A stretch of 64,000 nt of DNA from Actinomycetales bacterium UBA1383. GTDB lineage: Bacteria; Actinomycetota; Actinomycetes; Actinomycetales; Actinomycetaceae. Below, one piece after another: positions 8,216-18,107 of the stretch. Location of the stretch: NCBI GenBank assembly GCA_002305415.1, contig DBQX01000083.1:22957-86956 (forward strand). The letters run 5' to 3'. How positions within the stretch are numbered: position 1 is the stretch's first letter; each line of letters starts with the position of its first letter. The translations under genes and the position numbers were made by a program. The notes beneath the pieces were generated by a model. It saw nothing but the letters and a program-made list of their open reading frames with translations, had not been told where the DNA came from and did not search any database.

Positions 8216-10387
8216 GTGCTGTACGTCGAAGCCGCGCCCCGACCAGTCGGCTCCGCAGCCTCGGACATGCACCGCATGGGCGTGCACGTGGTGGGGGACG
8301 GGGTCGACATCGCTGTCGTCGCCTCCCGCGCCAGCCGGGTCGACGTGTGCTTCTTCCTCGAGGGCAGGGAGGTCAACCACACGCTCATCGGCCCGATGCT
8401 GGGCATCTTCCACGGCCACGTTCCGGGCATCCGGGCCGGCACGCAGTACGGCTTCCGGGTGTGGGGGCGGTGGAACCCGCAGGCCGGGCTCCGCCACAAC
8501 CCGGCGAAGCTGCTCATCGACCCGTATGCGCGGGGCCTCGAAGGTGCGGTCACCCACGGGCCAGAGATCTACGACTACAACTGGCACGGCAACGCCCCGG
8601 GCTTTCCGCACACCCCGTCCTCGCTCGACTCGGCCACCCACATGGCGCGCTCCGTGGTGGTGGACTCGGCCTTCTCGGCGTACTCCTCCCGCCCGCGCCA
8701 CCCGTGGGACACGACGGTGGTGTACGAGGCCCACGTCCGCGGCCTGACGAAGCGGCTCCCCGGGATGCCGGACCGGCTCCGGGGAACCTACGCCGGGCTG
8801 GCCCATCCGTTCACGATCTCGCACCTCCAGCGCCTCGGGGTGACCGCCCTCGAGTTGCTCCCCATCCACGCCAAGATGGCCGAACCCGCCCTGACGATGC
8901 GGGGCAGGAGCAACTACTGGGGCTACAACACGCTCGCCTTCTTCGCCCCGGAGCCGTCCTACGCCACCGAGGAGGCGCAGGCCGGCGGCGCCCAGGCCGT
9001 CCTCGACGAGTTCAAGGGCATGGTCCACCTCCTCCACGAGGCCGGCATCGAGGTCATCCTGGACGTCGTGTACAACCACACCGCGGAGGGGGGAATCGGA
9101 GGCCCGACGCTCTCCCTGCGTGGCCTCGACAATCCCACCTACTACCTCCTCGGCGAGGACAACAGCTACCTGGACTACACCGGCTGTGGCAACACGGTCG
9201 ACTTCCGCCACACCCGCGCCGTCCAGCTGACGCTGGACTCCCTCCGCTACTGGGTGGCGGACGTGGGCGTGGACGGCTTCCGCTTCGACCTCGCGGTGAC
9301 GCTCGGGCGCCACCAGGAGCACTTCACGCCCTACCACGCGTTCCTGGTCGCCCTCACCACTGATCCGATCCTGCGCGACACGAAGCTCATCACCGAGCCG
9401 TGGGACCTCGGGCCATACGGCTGGAGGACGGGTCAGTTCCCCGCTCCGATGGCCGACTGGAACGACCGCTTCCGCAACTCCGTGCGGACCTACTGGCTCA
9501 GCGACGCCGCGGCGCTCTCGAAGGGGGCGGTGGGCCAGTCGCCGGCTGACCTGGGCTACCGCCTCGCCGGATCCGCGGACCTCTTCGGCCACGGCGAGGT
9601 TCCCGGGGGGCGCTCCCCCCTCGCCTCCATCAACTTCGTCACGGCACACGACGGCTTCACCGCCCTGGACCTCGTGTCCTACGACCGCAAGCACAACGAG
9701 GCGAACGGGGAGGAGAACCGGGACGGCACGAATGACAATCACTCGTGGAACCACGGCTCCGAGGGCATCCTGACCAACGAGGACCCCAACGCGATCATCC
9801 TCTCCCTCCGACGGCGCTCCATCCGGAACCTGCTCGGCACGCTCTTCGTCTCGGCCGGGACGCCCATGCTGCTCGGCGGGGACGAGATCGGCCGCACGCA
9901 GAGCGGGAACAACAACGCCTACTGCCAGGACAACGAGCTCTCCTGGATCGACTGGAACCTCGCGCAGTGGCAGGAGAACCTCTTCACCACCGTCTCGCAC
10001 CTGATCCGGCTGCGGCGGGAGAACCCGTCGCTCCGGCCCACCCGTTTCGCCTCCGGACGTCCCATCGGCGAGGACAGCCTCGCAGACCTGTCCTGGTACG
10101 GCGCTGACGGTGCCCACAAGCAGCCCTACACCTGGCACGATCCCCACCAGCGCGTGATCCAGCTCCTCCGGTCCGGGTACCCTGACGGGCGCGACTCGCT
10201 CGTCGTCATCAACGGGGCGCTCGACACCGTCATGGTCACCATCCCGGAGGGTCGGGGACTCAACTACGTGCTGGTGTGGGACTCTGAGTGGGAGCGCCCG
10301 GAGCCGGATCCCGACACTGTGGCCCCGGGGGAGGTCGTCACGGTCGAGGCCCTCAGCATGCAGGTCTACCTCACCAAGGACTCCTAG
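8216..10387 (+). CDS. glgX: Glycogen debranching enzyme GlgX (GH13 isoamylase type)
   Basis: GlgX hydrolyses alpha-1,6 branches of glycogen, acting after phosphorylase has trimmed the outer chains. The 723-residue protein has an N-terminal CBM48-like domain and the GH13 barrel motifs: ILDVVYNHTAEG, DGFRFDLAVTLGR with the nucleophile Asp, ITEPWDLG with the acid/base Glu, and NFVTAHDGFTALDLVSY. The debranching-enzyme hallmark NGEENRDGTNDNHSWNHG follows. I start at GTG 8216, placed for a leaderless message; ATG 8267 or 8276 are alternatives that would remove about 20 residues before the conserved GVHVVGDGVDIAVV. It diverges from etfB and is followed by trpS on the same strand. Confidence 0.93.
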   Translation: MLYVEAAPRPVGSAASDMHRMGVHVVGDGVDIAVVASRASRVDVCFFLEGREVNHTLIGPMLGIFHGHVPGIRAGTQYGFRVWGRWNPQAGLRHNPAKLLIDPYARGLEGAVTHGPEIYDYNWHGNAPGFPHTPSSLDSATHMARSVVVDSAFSAYSSRPRHPWDTTVVYEAHVRGLTKRLPGMPDRLRGTYAGLAHPFTISHLQRLGVTALELLPIHAKMAEPALTMRGRSNYWGYNTLAFFAPEPSYATEEAQAGGAQAVLDEFKGMVHLLHEAGIEVILDVVYNHTAEGGIGGPTLSLRGLDNPTYYLLGEDNSYLDYTGCGNTVDFRHTRAVQLTLDSLRYWVADVGVDGFRFDLAVTLGRHQEHFTPYHAFLVALTTDPILRDTKLITEPWDLGPYGWRTGQFPAPMADWNDRFRNSVRTYWLSDAAALSKGAVGQSPADLGYRLAGSADLFGHGEVPGGRSPLASINFVTAHDGFTALDLVSYDRKHNEANGEENRDGTNDNHSWNHGSEGILTNEDPNAIILSLRRRSIRNLLGTLFVSAGTPMLLGGDEIGRTQSGNNNAYCQDNELSWIDWNLAQWQENLFTTVSHLIRLRRENPSLRPTRFASGRPIGEDSLADLSWYGADGAHKQPYTWHDPHQRVIQLLRSGYPDGRDSLVVINGALDTVMVTIPEGRGLNYVLVWDSEWERPEPDPDTVAPGEVVTVEALSMQVYLTKDS

Positions 10388-10462
10388 GATGCTGTGGGGT
10401 CCCCTGCGGCGCCCAAGTCCTTCCCTCGTCCGGTCCCTCGATCCCTCACGGAAGGTGTGAGC

Positions 10463-11575
10463 ATGTCCAGCGAACCCGATGACCTGCCCGACGCCGACAT
10501 CGCGGACGCCGTCTCGCCCGACTCCCTGGAGCGGACCAGGCGGCGGTCCGCCCAGATCGAGGACGAACTCGCCACCGATCCGGCCCGGTTCCGGGTACTG
10601 ACGGGCGACAGGCCAACGGGTCACCTGCACATCGGCCATTACTTCGGCTCGCTCGCCAACAGGGTGCGGCTCCAGGACCTCGGGGTCGAGTCCTTCCTCG
10701 TGATCGCCGACTACCAGGTCATCTACGACCGCGACGGCGTGGGGGACATCCAGGACAACGTGCTGAACGCACTGGCGGACTACCTCGCGATCGGCATCGA
10801 CCCCGCCAGGACAACCATCTTCACCCACTCCTCCGTCCCCGCACTCAACCAGCTGCTCCTCCCGTTCCTCTCGCTCGTGAGCGACTCCGAGCTGCGGCGC
10901 AACCCGACGGTGAAGGACGAGCTGGAGGGCTCCGGGCGGCCGATGACGGGCCTGATGCTGACCTTCCCGGTGCACCAGGCAGCCGACATCCTCTTCTGCA
11001 AGGCCAACCTCGTCCCGGTCGGCAAGGACCAGTTGCCGCACATCGAGCAGACCCGCGTGATCGCCCGGCGCTTCGACGAGCGCTACGGCCGCGCGGTTCC
11101 CGCCGAGCCCGTCTTCCCCCAGCCGGAGGCGCTGCTCTCGGCGGTGCCGCTCCTGCTCGGGATGGACGGAACCAAGATGTCGAAGTCGAAGGGGAACACG
11201 ATCGAACTCGGCACGGACGCTGACACCACGGCCCGGCTGATCCGGCGGGCGGTCACCGACGCCGACCGCCACATCACCTTCGACCCCGTCTCGCGTCCGG
11301 AGGTGTCCAACCTGGTCCTCCTCGCCGCCCTCTGCCTCGACCGCGACCCGGTGTCCGTGGCCGAGGAGGTGGGCGACGGCGGGGGTGGCGGCCTGAAGAA
11401 GCTGGTGACCGCCGCCGTCAACGAGCGCTTCGCGCCCGTGCGCGCACGCCGGGCGGAGTACCTCTCCGATCCGGCAATGCTGTGGCAGGTGCTGCGCGAG
11501 GGGAACGAGCGCGCGAACGCAGTCGCCGAGGCAACCCTCGACGACGTGCGGCAGGCGATGCAGATGGTGTACTGA
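10463..11575 (+). CDS. trpS: Tryptophanyl-tRNA synthetase
   Basis: TrpRS charges tRNA-Trp. The 370-residue class I enzyme has the HIGH-type motif PTGHLHIGHYFG near residue 48 and the KMSKS loop GTKMSKSKGN near 240. ATG 10463 is preceded by GGAAGG at a good spacing, so the longer open frame starting at 10394 is rejected. A TAGGAT hexamer at 10385-10390, overlapping the glgX stop codon, could be its own -10. The leader of about 65 nt is too short for a T-box. The gene interrupts the glycogen cluster without an obvious functional tie, and a strong hairpin terminator follows it. Confidence 0.95.
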   Translation: MSSEPDDLPDADIADAVSPDSLERTRRRSAQIEDELATDPARFRVLTGDRPTGHLHIGHYFGSLANRVRLQDLGVESFLVIADYQVIYDRDGVGDIQDNVLNALADYLAIGIDPARTTIFTHSSVPALNQLLLPFLSLVSDSELRRNPTVKDELEGSGRPMTGLMLTFPVHQAADILFCKANLVPVGKDQLPHIEQTRVIARRFDERYGRAVPAEPVFPQPEALLSAVPLLLGMDGTKMSKSKGNTIELGTDADTTARLIRRAVTDADRHITFDPVSRPEVSNLVLLAALCLDRDPVSVAEEVGDGGGGGLKKLVTAAVNERFAPVRARRAEYLSDPAMLWQVLREGNERANAVAEATLDDVRQAMQMVY

Positions 11576-11589
11576 CCCGCACCACGACC

Positions 11590-11619
11590 GGGGGCCCCGC
11601 GGATGTCCGCGGGGCCCCC
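11590..11619. terminator. Bidirectional hairpin terminator between trpS and glgP
   Basis: A perfect inverted repeat, GGGGGCCCCGCGGA with TCCGCGGGGCCCCC, is separated by only TG, so in practice the loop is GATGTC. It lies between two convergent genes. There is no U-tract, as is common for actinobacterial terminators. Confidence 0.85.
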
Positions 11620-11623
11620 GACG

Positions 11624-14203
11624 CTAGGCGTTGGCCACGAGTCCGAGTTCGGTGTAGTCGGCCATCATCGCGTGGTGCGGCACCACACGCACGGTGTACC
11701 CGAACGGCCCGGACACCCCGAGCTCGTGGGAGAGGCGGAAGAGGTAGCGGCCCCCCTGGAGGTCCTGCGCCAGGGGCATCCCGACCACCCGGAAGTTGGC
11801 GATCGTGTCATCCTCACCCACCCGGCCGTAGACGAGCTGCACCTGCACGTCGGCCGGCGAGAGCTCACCGAGCGCGACGAGGGCGTTCAGGGAGAACGTG
11901 TCCCCGATCTGGACCTCGTCAGGCAGGCCCTCCGCCTCGACGTGCTCCACCCTGACGTGGGGCCACTGGGCCCGCACCCGCGCCTTCCACTCGGCCAGTT
12001 CCCGCGCACCCGCGAAGTCGTGGTTCATCTGCCGGTAGGAGACGGCGGTGGGCGTGTAGAGCCGCTCGACGTACTCACGCACCATGCGGGTGGCCTGCAC
12101 CTTGGGTCCCAGGTCCGCCAGGGTGTGGCGCATGTTGGCGATCCAGCGGCGCGGGATGCCGTTCTCGTCCCGGTCGTAGAAGCGCGGCGCCACCACGTTC
12201 TCGATGAGGTCGTACAGCGCGGCGGCCTCGAGTGCGTCCCGGCGTCCGGGGTCCTCGACCCCGTCCGCCGTCGGGATCGCCCACCCGTTCTGGCCGTCGT
12301 ACATCTCGTCCCACCACCCGTCGAGGATGGAGAGGTTGAGCGCGCCGTTGAGGGCGCACTTCATGCCGGACGTGCCGGACGCCTCCAGTGGGCGGAGGGG
12401 GTTGTTCAGCCACACGTCGCAACCAGGCATCAGGGTCTGGGCCATCTCGATGTCGTAGTTCGGCAGGAAGGCGATCCGGTGCCGCACACCCTCGGAGTCC
12501 GCGAACTGGACGAGCCGCTGGATGAGCCCGACCCCCTGCTCGTCGGCCGGGTGGGACTTGCCGGCCACGACGATCTGGATCGGGTGCTCGGGATGGGTGA
12601 GCAGCGCGCGGAGCCGGTCGGGGTTGTTGAGCATGAGGGTCAGCCGCTTGTAGGTGGGCACCCGCCGCGCGAACCCGATGGTGAGGACGTCAGGGTCGAG
12701 GATGTCGTCCACCCAGCCCAGTTCGGCGGGAGAGGCCCCGCGGTCGAGCCACGACTTCCGCACCCGCACGCGCGCCGACTGCACGAGCTTCTCCCGCAGG
12801 GTGCGCCGGAGGTCCCACAGCTCGGCATCCGTGATGCCCCGCTCCTCACCGGAGAGCAGCCATCCCGCACCCGAGGCCAGCTCCTCGGCGGTGAAGCGGG
12901 ACTCTGCCGCCTGCCCGAGCAGCGGATCGGTCCAGGTGGGACCGTGCACCCCGTTCGTCACCGACGTGATGGGCACCTCGGAGACGTCGAAGCCCGGCCA
13001 CATGGCCTGGAACATGCCCCGGGAGACCTTGCCGTGCAGCTTCGCCACGCCGTTGGCGCGCTTCGAGCTGCGCAGCCCGAGGACCGCCATGTTGAACACG
13101 CCGGGGGTCCCACCCTCGAAGTCCTCCGCGCCGAGGGCGAGGAGTTCGTCCACCGGGATCCCGGGGATGGCGGCGTCGCCGTCGAAGTGGGCGCGCACCA
13201 GGTTGGCGTCGAAGCGGTCGATGCCCGCGGGGACCGGGGTGTGGGTGGTGAAGACGGTGCCGGCCTTCACGGACTCGAGCGCCTGGGCGAAGGTGAGGCC
13301 CTCGTGCGCCACCAGTTCGCGGGCGCGCTCGATGCCGAGGAACCCGGCGTGGCCCTCGTTGCAGTGGTACACCTGCGGGGTCGCCGCCCCCGAGAGCCGG
13401 GAGTGGAGCCGGATCGCCTTGATCCCGCCCATGCCGAGCAGCAGCTCCTGCTGGAGACGGTGCTCCGCCGAGCCGCCGTACAGCCTGTCGGTGACGTGGC
13501 GGGCCGCCTCGTCGTTCTCCGGCACGTTGGAGTCCAGCAGGAGGAGCGGGATGCGGCCGACGCGCGCCAGCCACACCTGCGCGGCGAGCACCCGCGCCCC
13601 GGGCAGCGTCAGCATGACGCGCGCCGGCGTCCCGTCGTCCTCGCGGAGCAGGCTGAGCGGGAGGTTGTCCGGATCGAGGACGGGGTAGGTCTCCGCCTGC
13701 CAGCCGTCCCGCGTGAGCGACTGCTTGAAGTAGCCGGCACCGTAGAGGAGCCCGACGCCCACGATCGGCACCCCGAGGTCGGAGGCCGACTTCAGGTGGT
13801 CGCCGGCGAGGATGCCGAGGCCGCCGGAGTACTGCGGGAGCACGGCGGTGATGCCGAACTCCGCGGAGAAGTACGCGATGGCGTCTGGCTTCTCGTCGAC
13901 GTCGAAGGACTCCTGGTACCAGCGGGGGTCGGTCAGGTACGCCCTCAGGTCGTCGTCGGCCTCGCGGACGCGGGCGACGACGTCGGGGTCGCCGGCGAGC
14001 TCCTCGAGCCGCTCCACCCCGATCAGTCCCAGCAGGGCGGTCGGGTCCTGACGGCTCTCCTCCCACAACTCGGGGTCCAGGGAGCGGAACAGTTCGCGGG
14101 TGGGCGCGTGCCACGACCAGCGAAGGTTCATCGCGAGAGTGTTGAGGGGGGCGAGCGCTTCGGGCAGCACGGGCCGGACAGTGAATCTGCGGATGGCTTT
14201 CAC
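11624..14203 (-). CDS. glgP: Alpha-glucan phosphorylase (GT35)
   Basis: GlgP releases glucose-1-phosphate from the ends of alpha-1,4-glucans. The 859-residue protein belongs to the shorter alpha-glucan phosphorylase family common in actinobacteria. Its PLP site is EASGTSGMKCALNGAL around residues 606-621, and VYHCNEGHAGFLGIERARE and the FTTHTPVPAGIDRF loop are present. GTG 14203 (MKAIRRFTVRP) follows TACACT by 7 nt, so the message is probably leaderless. It diverges from glgE across 173 bp and converges on trpS with a shared terminator. Paired with GlgX it forms the degradation side of the glucan cycle encoded here. Confidence 0.95.
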   Translation of the reverse strand: MKAIRRFTVRPVLPEALAPLNTLAMNLRWSWHAPTRELFRSLDPELWEESRQDPTALLGLIGVERLEELAGDPDVVARVREADDDLRAYLTDPRWYQESFDVDEKPDAIAYFSAEFGITAVLPQYSGGLGILAGDHLKSASDLGVPIVGVGLLYGAGYFKQSLTRDGWQAETYPVLDPDNLPLSLLREDDGTPARVMLTLPGARVLAAQVWLARVGRIPLLLLDSNVPENDEAARHVTDRLYGGSAEHRLQQELLLGMGGIKAIRLHSRLSGAATPQVYHCNEGHAGFLGIERARELVAHEGLTFAQALESVKAGTVFTTHTPVPAGIDRFDANLVRAHFDGDAAIPGIPVDELLALGAEDFEGGTPGVFNMAVLGLRSSKRANGVAKLHGKVSRGMFQAMWPGFDVSEVPITSVTNGVHGPTWTDPLLGQAAESRFTAEELASGAGWLLSGEERGITDAELWDLRRTLREKLVQSARVRVRKSWLDRGASPAELGWVDDILDPDVLTIGFARRVPTYKRLTLMLNNPDRLRALLTHPEHPIQIVVAGKSHPADEQGVGLIQRLVQFADSEGVRHRIAFLPNYDIEMAQTLMPGCDVWLNNPLRPLEASGTSGMKCALNGALNLSILDGWWDEMYDGQNGWAIPTADGVEDPGRRDALEAAALYDLIENVVAPRFYDRDENGIPRRWIANMRHTLADLGPKVQATRMVREYVERLYTPTAVSYRQMNHDFAGARELAEWKARVRAQWPHVRVEHVEAEGLPDEVQIGDTFSLNALVALGELSPADVQVQLVYGRVGEDDTIANFRVVGMPLAQDLQGGRYLFRLSHELGVSGPFGYTVRVVPHHAMMADYTELGLVANA

Positions 14204-14210
14204 TCTGGCC

Positions 14211-14216
14211 AGTGTA
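14211..14216 (-). promoter_or_regulatory. -10 element for glgP (leaderless)
   Basis: On the minus strand TACACT, a full TANNNT match, ends 7 nt before the GTG start at 14203. It is in the divergent glgP-glgE spacer. Confidence 0.5.
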
Positions 14217-14364
14217 GGGGACCAACGTCACTCGCCCTGCCCGCACGTGCTCCGCCCGGATGAGATTCGGACCACATGGGCCGCCCCACCTCGTGCTGAC
14301 GCCCGGCACCGCGCGTTGCGCCAAGAATCCCCCCGGACCCCATGCGCGCGGGCAGGTTGGCTAG

Positions 14365-14370
14365 TAGCTT
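14365..14370 (+). promoter_or_regulatory. -10 element for glgE-treS-pep2 (leaderless)
   Basis: TAGCTT (TANNNT) ends exactly 6 nt before the GTG start of glgE at 14377, and no ribosome-binding site is present in between. This predicts a leaderless message for the operon. Confidence 0.5.
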
Positions 14371-14376
14371 GCAGAT

Positions 14377-16401
14377 GTGAGCACGACGAGCCCCTCCCTG
14401 TTCCCTGCCATGCCGGCGCGAGCAATCGGCCGTATCCCTGTGACGGAGGTCTTCCCCGTCATCGAGGACGGGCAATGGCCCGCGAAGGGGACCGTGGGCG
14501 AGCCCTTCCCGGTGCGGGCGACCGTCTTCCGCGAGGGGCACGACGCCGTCGCCGCCACCGCCGTCCTCATCGCACCGGACGGCACCGACCACTCGTGGGC
14601 ACCGATGCGCGACATCGCGAAGGGCCTCGACCGCTACGAGGCGTGGTTGTGCCCGGACGCTCCCGGCCTGTGGGGGTTCCGGGTCGAGGGCTGGTCGGAT
14701 CCCTATGCCACGTGGGTGCACGACGCCACGATCAAGGTCGACGCCGGTGTCGACGTCGAGCTCATGCTCACCGAGGGCGCGCGGCTGCTCACGCGCGCCG
14801 CCGACCGGGACCTGCCCGACGACGTCGTCGCCGTCCTCCGCACCGCCGCGGCGATCCTCGCCGACACCACCCGTGACCCCGCCGACCGCCTGGCGGCCGG
14901 ACTCTCGGAGGACGTGGTGCGCGTGCTGGGCGACCACCCGCTCCGCGACATGGTCTCGCCGTCGGTGGCCTACCCGTTGCAGGTGGACCGCCGGCTCGCG
15001 CAGACGGGCGCCTGGTACGAGATGTTCCCCCGCTCCGAGGGCGCCTACTTCGACCAGATGACCGGCCGCTGGGTCTCGGGGACCTTCCGCACGGCGATGG
15101 AACGGATCGACGCCATCGCCGCGATGGGCTTCGACGTCCTGTACCTCACGCCCATCCACCCGATCGGGACCACGAACCGCAAGGGCCGCAACAACACCCT
15201 CCACGCGAAGCCCGGGGACCCGGGCTCGCCCTACGGGATCGGCTCGGAGGCGGGCGGGCACGACGCGATCCACCCCGAGCTGGGTACCTTCGAGGACTTC
15301 GACGCCTTCGTCGCCCGCGCCAGGGAACGCGGAATGGAGGTGGCCCTCGACATCGCGCTGCAGTGCTCCCCCGACCACCCGTGGGTGCGCGACCACCCGG
15401 AGTGGTTCACCACCCGCGCGGACGGGACGATCGCCTTCGCCGAGAACCCGCCGAAGAAGTACCAGGACATCTACCCGCTGAACTTCGACAACGACCCCGA
15501 GGGCATCTACGTGGCCATCCGCGACATGCTCGAGCTCTGGGTCTCCCACGGCGTCACCCTCTTCCGCGTGGACAACCCGCACACCAAGGCACTCGTGTTC
15601 TGGCAGCGCCTCCTGACCGAGTTCCGCGAGAAGCACCCCGAGGTGGTCTTCCTCGCCGAGGCCTTCACGCGGCCCGCCATGATGCGCACGCTCGGGGCGG
15701 TCGGGTTCCACCAGTCCTACACGTACTTCGCGTGGCGCAACACCAAGTGGGAGCTGTCGGAGTACCTCACGGAGGTCGCCACCCAGACGTCGCACATGCT
15801 GCGGCCGGCGTTCTGGCCGACCACCCACGACATCCTCACCCCGTTCATGCAGCAGGGCGGGACGGCGGCCTTCGCGCTGCGCGCCGTCCTGGCGGCCACG
15901 GGCGCACCGACCTACGGCATCTACTCGGGCTACGAGTTCGTCGAGAACGTGGCGAGGCCGGGGGTCGAGGAGCAGATCGACAACGAGAAGTACGAGTTCA
16001 AGCCGCGGGACTGGAGCCGTGCGAACGACGCCGGCCTGGCGATGCTCCTCGGCACGCTGAACTGGATCCGCCGCCAGCACCCCGCGCTGCAGCAGCTGCA
16101 CCAGCTCACGATCCACCCGACGTCGAACGACTTCGTCCTCGCGTTCTCCAAGCGCATCGAGGCGCGGTTCTCGCCCACGGGCGCCGACGACACCGTGCTC
16201 GTCATCGTCAACCTCGATCCGTTCCTGACCCACGAGTCGACGGTGTACCTCGACATGGAGGCGCTCGGGCTCGATCCGGCGCAGCCCTTCCGCGTCCACG
16301 ACGAGCTCGGCAACTCCGACCACCAATGGTCCGCGACACCCTGGGTCCGGCTGGATCCGCGGGTCCAGGTCGCGCACGTCATGGCAGTGAGGAGCCTGTG
16401 A
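14377..16401 (+). CDS. glgE: Alpha-1,4-glucan:maltose-1-phosphate maltosyltransferase GlgE
   Basis: GlgE extends alpha-1,4-glucan chains by transferring maltose from maltose-1-phosphate. The 674-residue GH13_3 protein starts with the GRIPVTEVFPVIEDGQWPAKG segment typical of GlgE. It has the catalytic triad motifs LFRVDNPHTK (nucleophile Asp), VVFLAEAFTRP (acid/base Glu) and WPTTHDILT. The N-terminal beta domain and the helical four-helix insert (about 115-200) are present. GTG 14377 sits 6 nt after TAGCTT. The stop overlaps the treS start by 4 nt (GTGA), with GAGGAG just upstream, so the two are translationally coupled. Its substrate is made by Pep2 from the next genes. Confidence 0.96.
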   Translation: MSTTSPSLFPAMPARAIGRIPVTEVFPVIEDGQWPAKGTVGEPFPVRATVFREGHDAVAATAVLIAPDGTDHSWAPMRDIAKGLDRYEAWLCPDAPGLWGFRVEGWSDPYATWVHDATIKVDAGVDVELMLTEGARLLTRAADRDLPDDVVAVLRTAAAILADTTRDPADRLAAGLSEDVVRVLGDHPLRDMVSPSVAYPLQVDRRLAQTGAWYEMFPRSEGAYFDQMTGRWVSGTFRTAMERIDAIAAMGFDVLYLTPIHPIGTTNRKGRNNTLHAKPGDPGSPYGIGSEAGGHDAIHPELGTFEDFDAFVARARERGMEVALDIALQCSPDHPWVRDHPEWFTTRADGTIAFAENPPKKYQDIYPLNFDNDPEGIYVAIRDMLELWVSHGVTLFRVDNPHTKALVFWQRLLTEFREKHPEVVFLAEAFTRPAMMRTLGAVGFHQSYTYFAWRNTKWELSEYLTEVATQTSHMLRPAFWPTTHDILTPFMQQGGTAAFALRAVLAATGAPTYGIYSGYEFVENVARPGVEEQIDNEKYEFKPRDWSRANDAGLAMLLGTLNWIRRQHPALQQLHQLTIHPTSNDFVLAFSKRIEARFSPTGADDTVLVIVNLDPFLTHESTVYLDMEALGLDPAQPFRVHDELGNSDHQWSATPWVRLDPRVQVAHVMAVRSL

Positions 16402-18107
16402 CCCAGATCCCGATCACGGTCCCCACGTCGGCGATCCTCGCCGGCGTCCGCAATCACGGCAGGAAGCCGGTCGAGCCGGACCCTGACTGGTTCAAGACCG
16501 CCGTGTTCTACGAGGTGGTGCTGCGTGCCTTCGCCGATTCGGATGGCGACGGCACCGGTGACCTCCGCGGGCTCATCGGGCACCTCGACTACCTCGCCTG
16601 GCTAGGCGTCGACTGCCTGTGGCTCCCACCCTTCTATCCCTCTCCCCTGCGCGATGGCGGCTATGACGTCGCGGACTACACCGCCGTGGCCTCCCAGTAC
16701 GGGTCGATGGCGGACTTCGCCGAGTTGATGGAGGCAGCCCACGCGCGCGGCATGCGGGTGATCGTCGACCTCGTCATGAACCACACCTCGGATGCCCACC
16801 CGTGGTTCCAGGCCTCCCGCTCCGACCCGACCGGGCCGTACGGCGACTTCTACGTGTGGTCCGATGACAACACGGAGTACTCCGACGCCCGGATCATCTT
16901 CGTCGACACCGAGGTGTCCAACTGGACCTTCGACCCGGTGCGCCGCCAGTACTTCTGGCACCGCTTCTTCTCCCACCAGCCGGACCTCAACTTCGAGAAC
17001 CCGGACGTCCACCGCGCCCTGTTCGACGCCGTGCGATTCTGGTGCAGGGTCGGCGTGGACGGTTTCCGCCTCGACGCCGTGCCCTACCTCTACGAGGAGG
17101 AGGGCACCAACTGCGAGAACCTCCCCCAGACCCACGGGTTCCTGCGGGACCTCCGCGCGATGGTGGACGAGGAGTTCCCCGGCACGATCATGCTCGCCGA
17201 GGCGAACCAGTGGCCGCGCGACGTCGTGGAGTACTACGGCACCGACGACCAGCCCGAGTGCCACATGTGCTTCCACTTCCCCGTGATGCCGCGCATCTAC
17301 TACGCGCTGCGGGAGCAGCGCGCGACCGCGATCCGGGAGATCCTGGCGGACACGCCCCCGATCCCCGCCGGCGGGCAGTGGGGCACGTTCCTGCGCAACC
17401 ACGACGAGCTCACCCTCGAGATGGTGACCCCGGAGGAGCGCGCCGCGATGTACGGCTGGTACGCCGAGGATCCCCGCATGCGGGCCAACATCGGCATCCG
17501 GCGCCGTCTGGCGACCCTCCTCAACAACTCGCGTCCGGAGATCCAGCTCGCCCATGCCCTCCTCCTGTCCCTCCCGGGCAGCCCGTGCCTCTACTACGGG
17601 GACGAGATCGGCATGGGGGACAACATCTGGCTGCCGGACCGCGACGCGGTGCGCACCCCCATGCAGTGGACACCGGACCGCAACGCGGCCTTCTCCGTGG
17701 CCGACCCCGGGAAGGTGTACCTCCCCCCGATCCAGTCGCTCGTCCACAACTTCACCGGGGTGAACGTCGAGGCCGCCCTCGCCTCCCCCACCTCCCTCCT
17801 CCACTGGGTACGCGGCATGCTCACCGTGCGCCGTCTCCACCCGGTCTTCGGCAACGGCACGTTCGAGATCCTCGAGTCCAGCAATGACTCCGTGCTCGCC
17901 TACCTGCGCCGCAACGAGTCGGAGACGGTGCTGTGTGTGGCCAACCTGGCCAACACCGCCCGCGCGACCACTGTGGCGCTGAAGGGATTTGGTGGGAACG
18001 GGGTTCGGGACATCTTCGGTGGCGCGGAGTTCCCGACGGTTCCCAGGGATGGCTCATACACGATCACGATCGGCGCCCGCGACTTCTTCTGGCTGGTGGT
18101 GGCATGA
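16398..18107 (+). CDS. treS: Trehalose synthase TreS (GH13)
   Basis: TreS interconverts trehalose and maltose and, with Pep2, feeds the GlgE pathway. The 569-residue protein begins its barrel with DWFKTAVFYEVVLRAFADSD and has VIVDLVMNHTSDAHPWFQ. The catalytic motifs are GVDGFRLDAVPYL (Asp), TIMLAEANQWP (Glu) and RNHDELTLEM (Asp). The TreS calcium-site region DGDGTGD is near residue 50. GTG 16398 overlaps the glgE stop and follows GAGGAG at good spacing. The 3' end overlaps pep2 by 4 nt (ATGA), supporting a TreS-Pep2 functional unit as known in other actinobacteria. Confidence 0.96.
   Translation: MTQIPITVPTSAILAGVRNHGRKPVEPDPDWFKTAVFYEVVLRAFADSDGDGTGDLRGLIGHLDYLAWLGVDCLWLPPFYPSPLRDGGYDVADYTAVASQYGSMADFAELMEAAHARGMRVIVDLVMNHTSDAHPWFQASRSDPTGPYGDFYVWSDDNTEYSDARIIFVDTEVSNWTFDPVRRQYFWHRFFSHQPDLNFENPDVHRALFDAVRFWCRVGVDGFRLDAVPYLYEEEGTNCENLPQTHGFLRDLRAMVDEEFPGTIMLAEANQWPRDVVEYYGTDDQPECHMCFHFPVMPRIYYALREQRATAIREILADTPPIPAGGQWGTFLRNHDELTLEMVTPEERAAMYGWYAEDPRMRANIGIRRRLATLLNNSRPEIQLAHALLLSLPGSPCLYYGDEIGMGDNIWLPDRDAVRTPMQWTPDRNAAFSVADPGKVYLPPIQSLVHNFTGVNVEAALASPTSLLHWVRGMLTVRRLHPVFGNGTFEILESSNDSVLAYLRRNESETVLCVANLANTARATTVALKGFGGNGVRDIFGGAEFPTVPRDGSYTITIGARDFFWLVVA

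Noticed and set aside
10388..10462. T-box riboswitch before trpS
   Set aside because: The leader is only about 65-75 nt and lacks the stem I and T-box sequence.
8186..11272. A very long open frame (about 1028 codons) on the minus strand opposite glgX and trpS
   Set aside because: It is antisense to two clear enzymes and is an effect of GC-rich codon use; no family motifs, start signal or ribosome-binding site.
15363..16397. Longer N-terminus for treS
   Set aside because: It overlaps glgE in another frame; the GTGA junction with GAGGAG upstream fixes the start at 16398.
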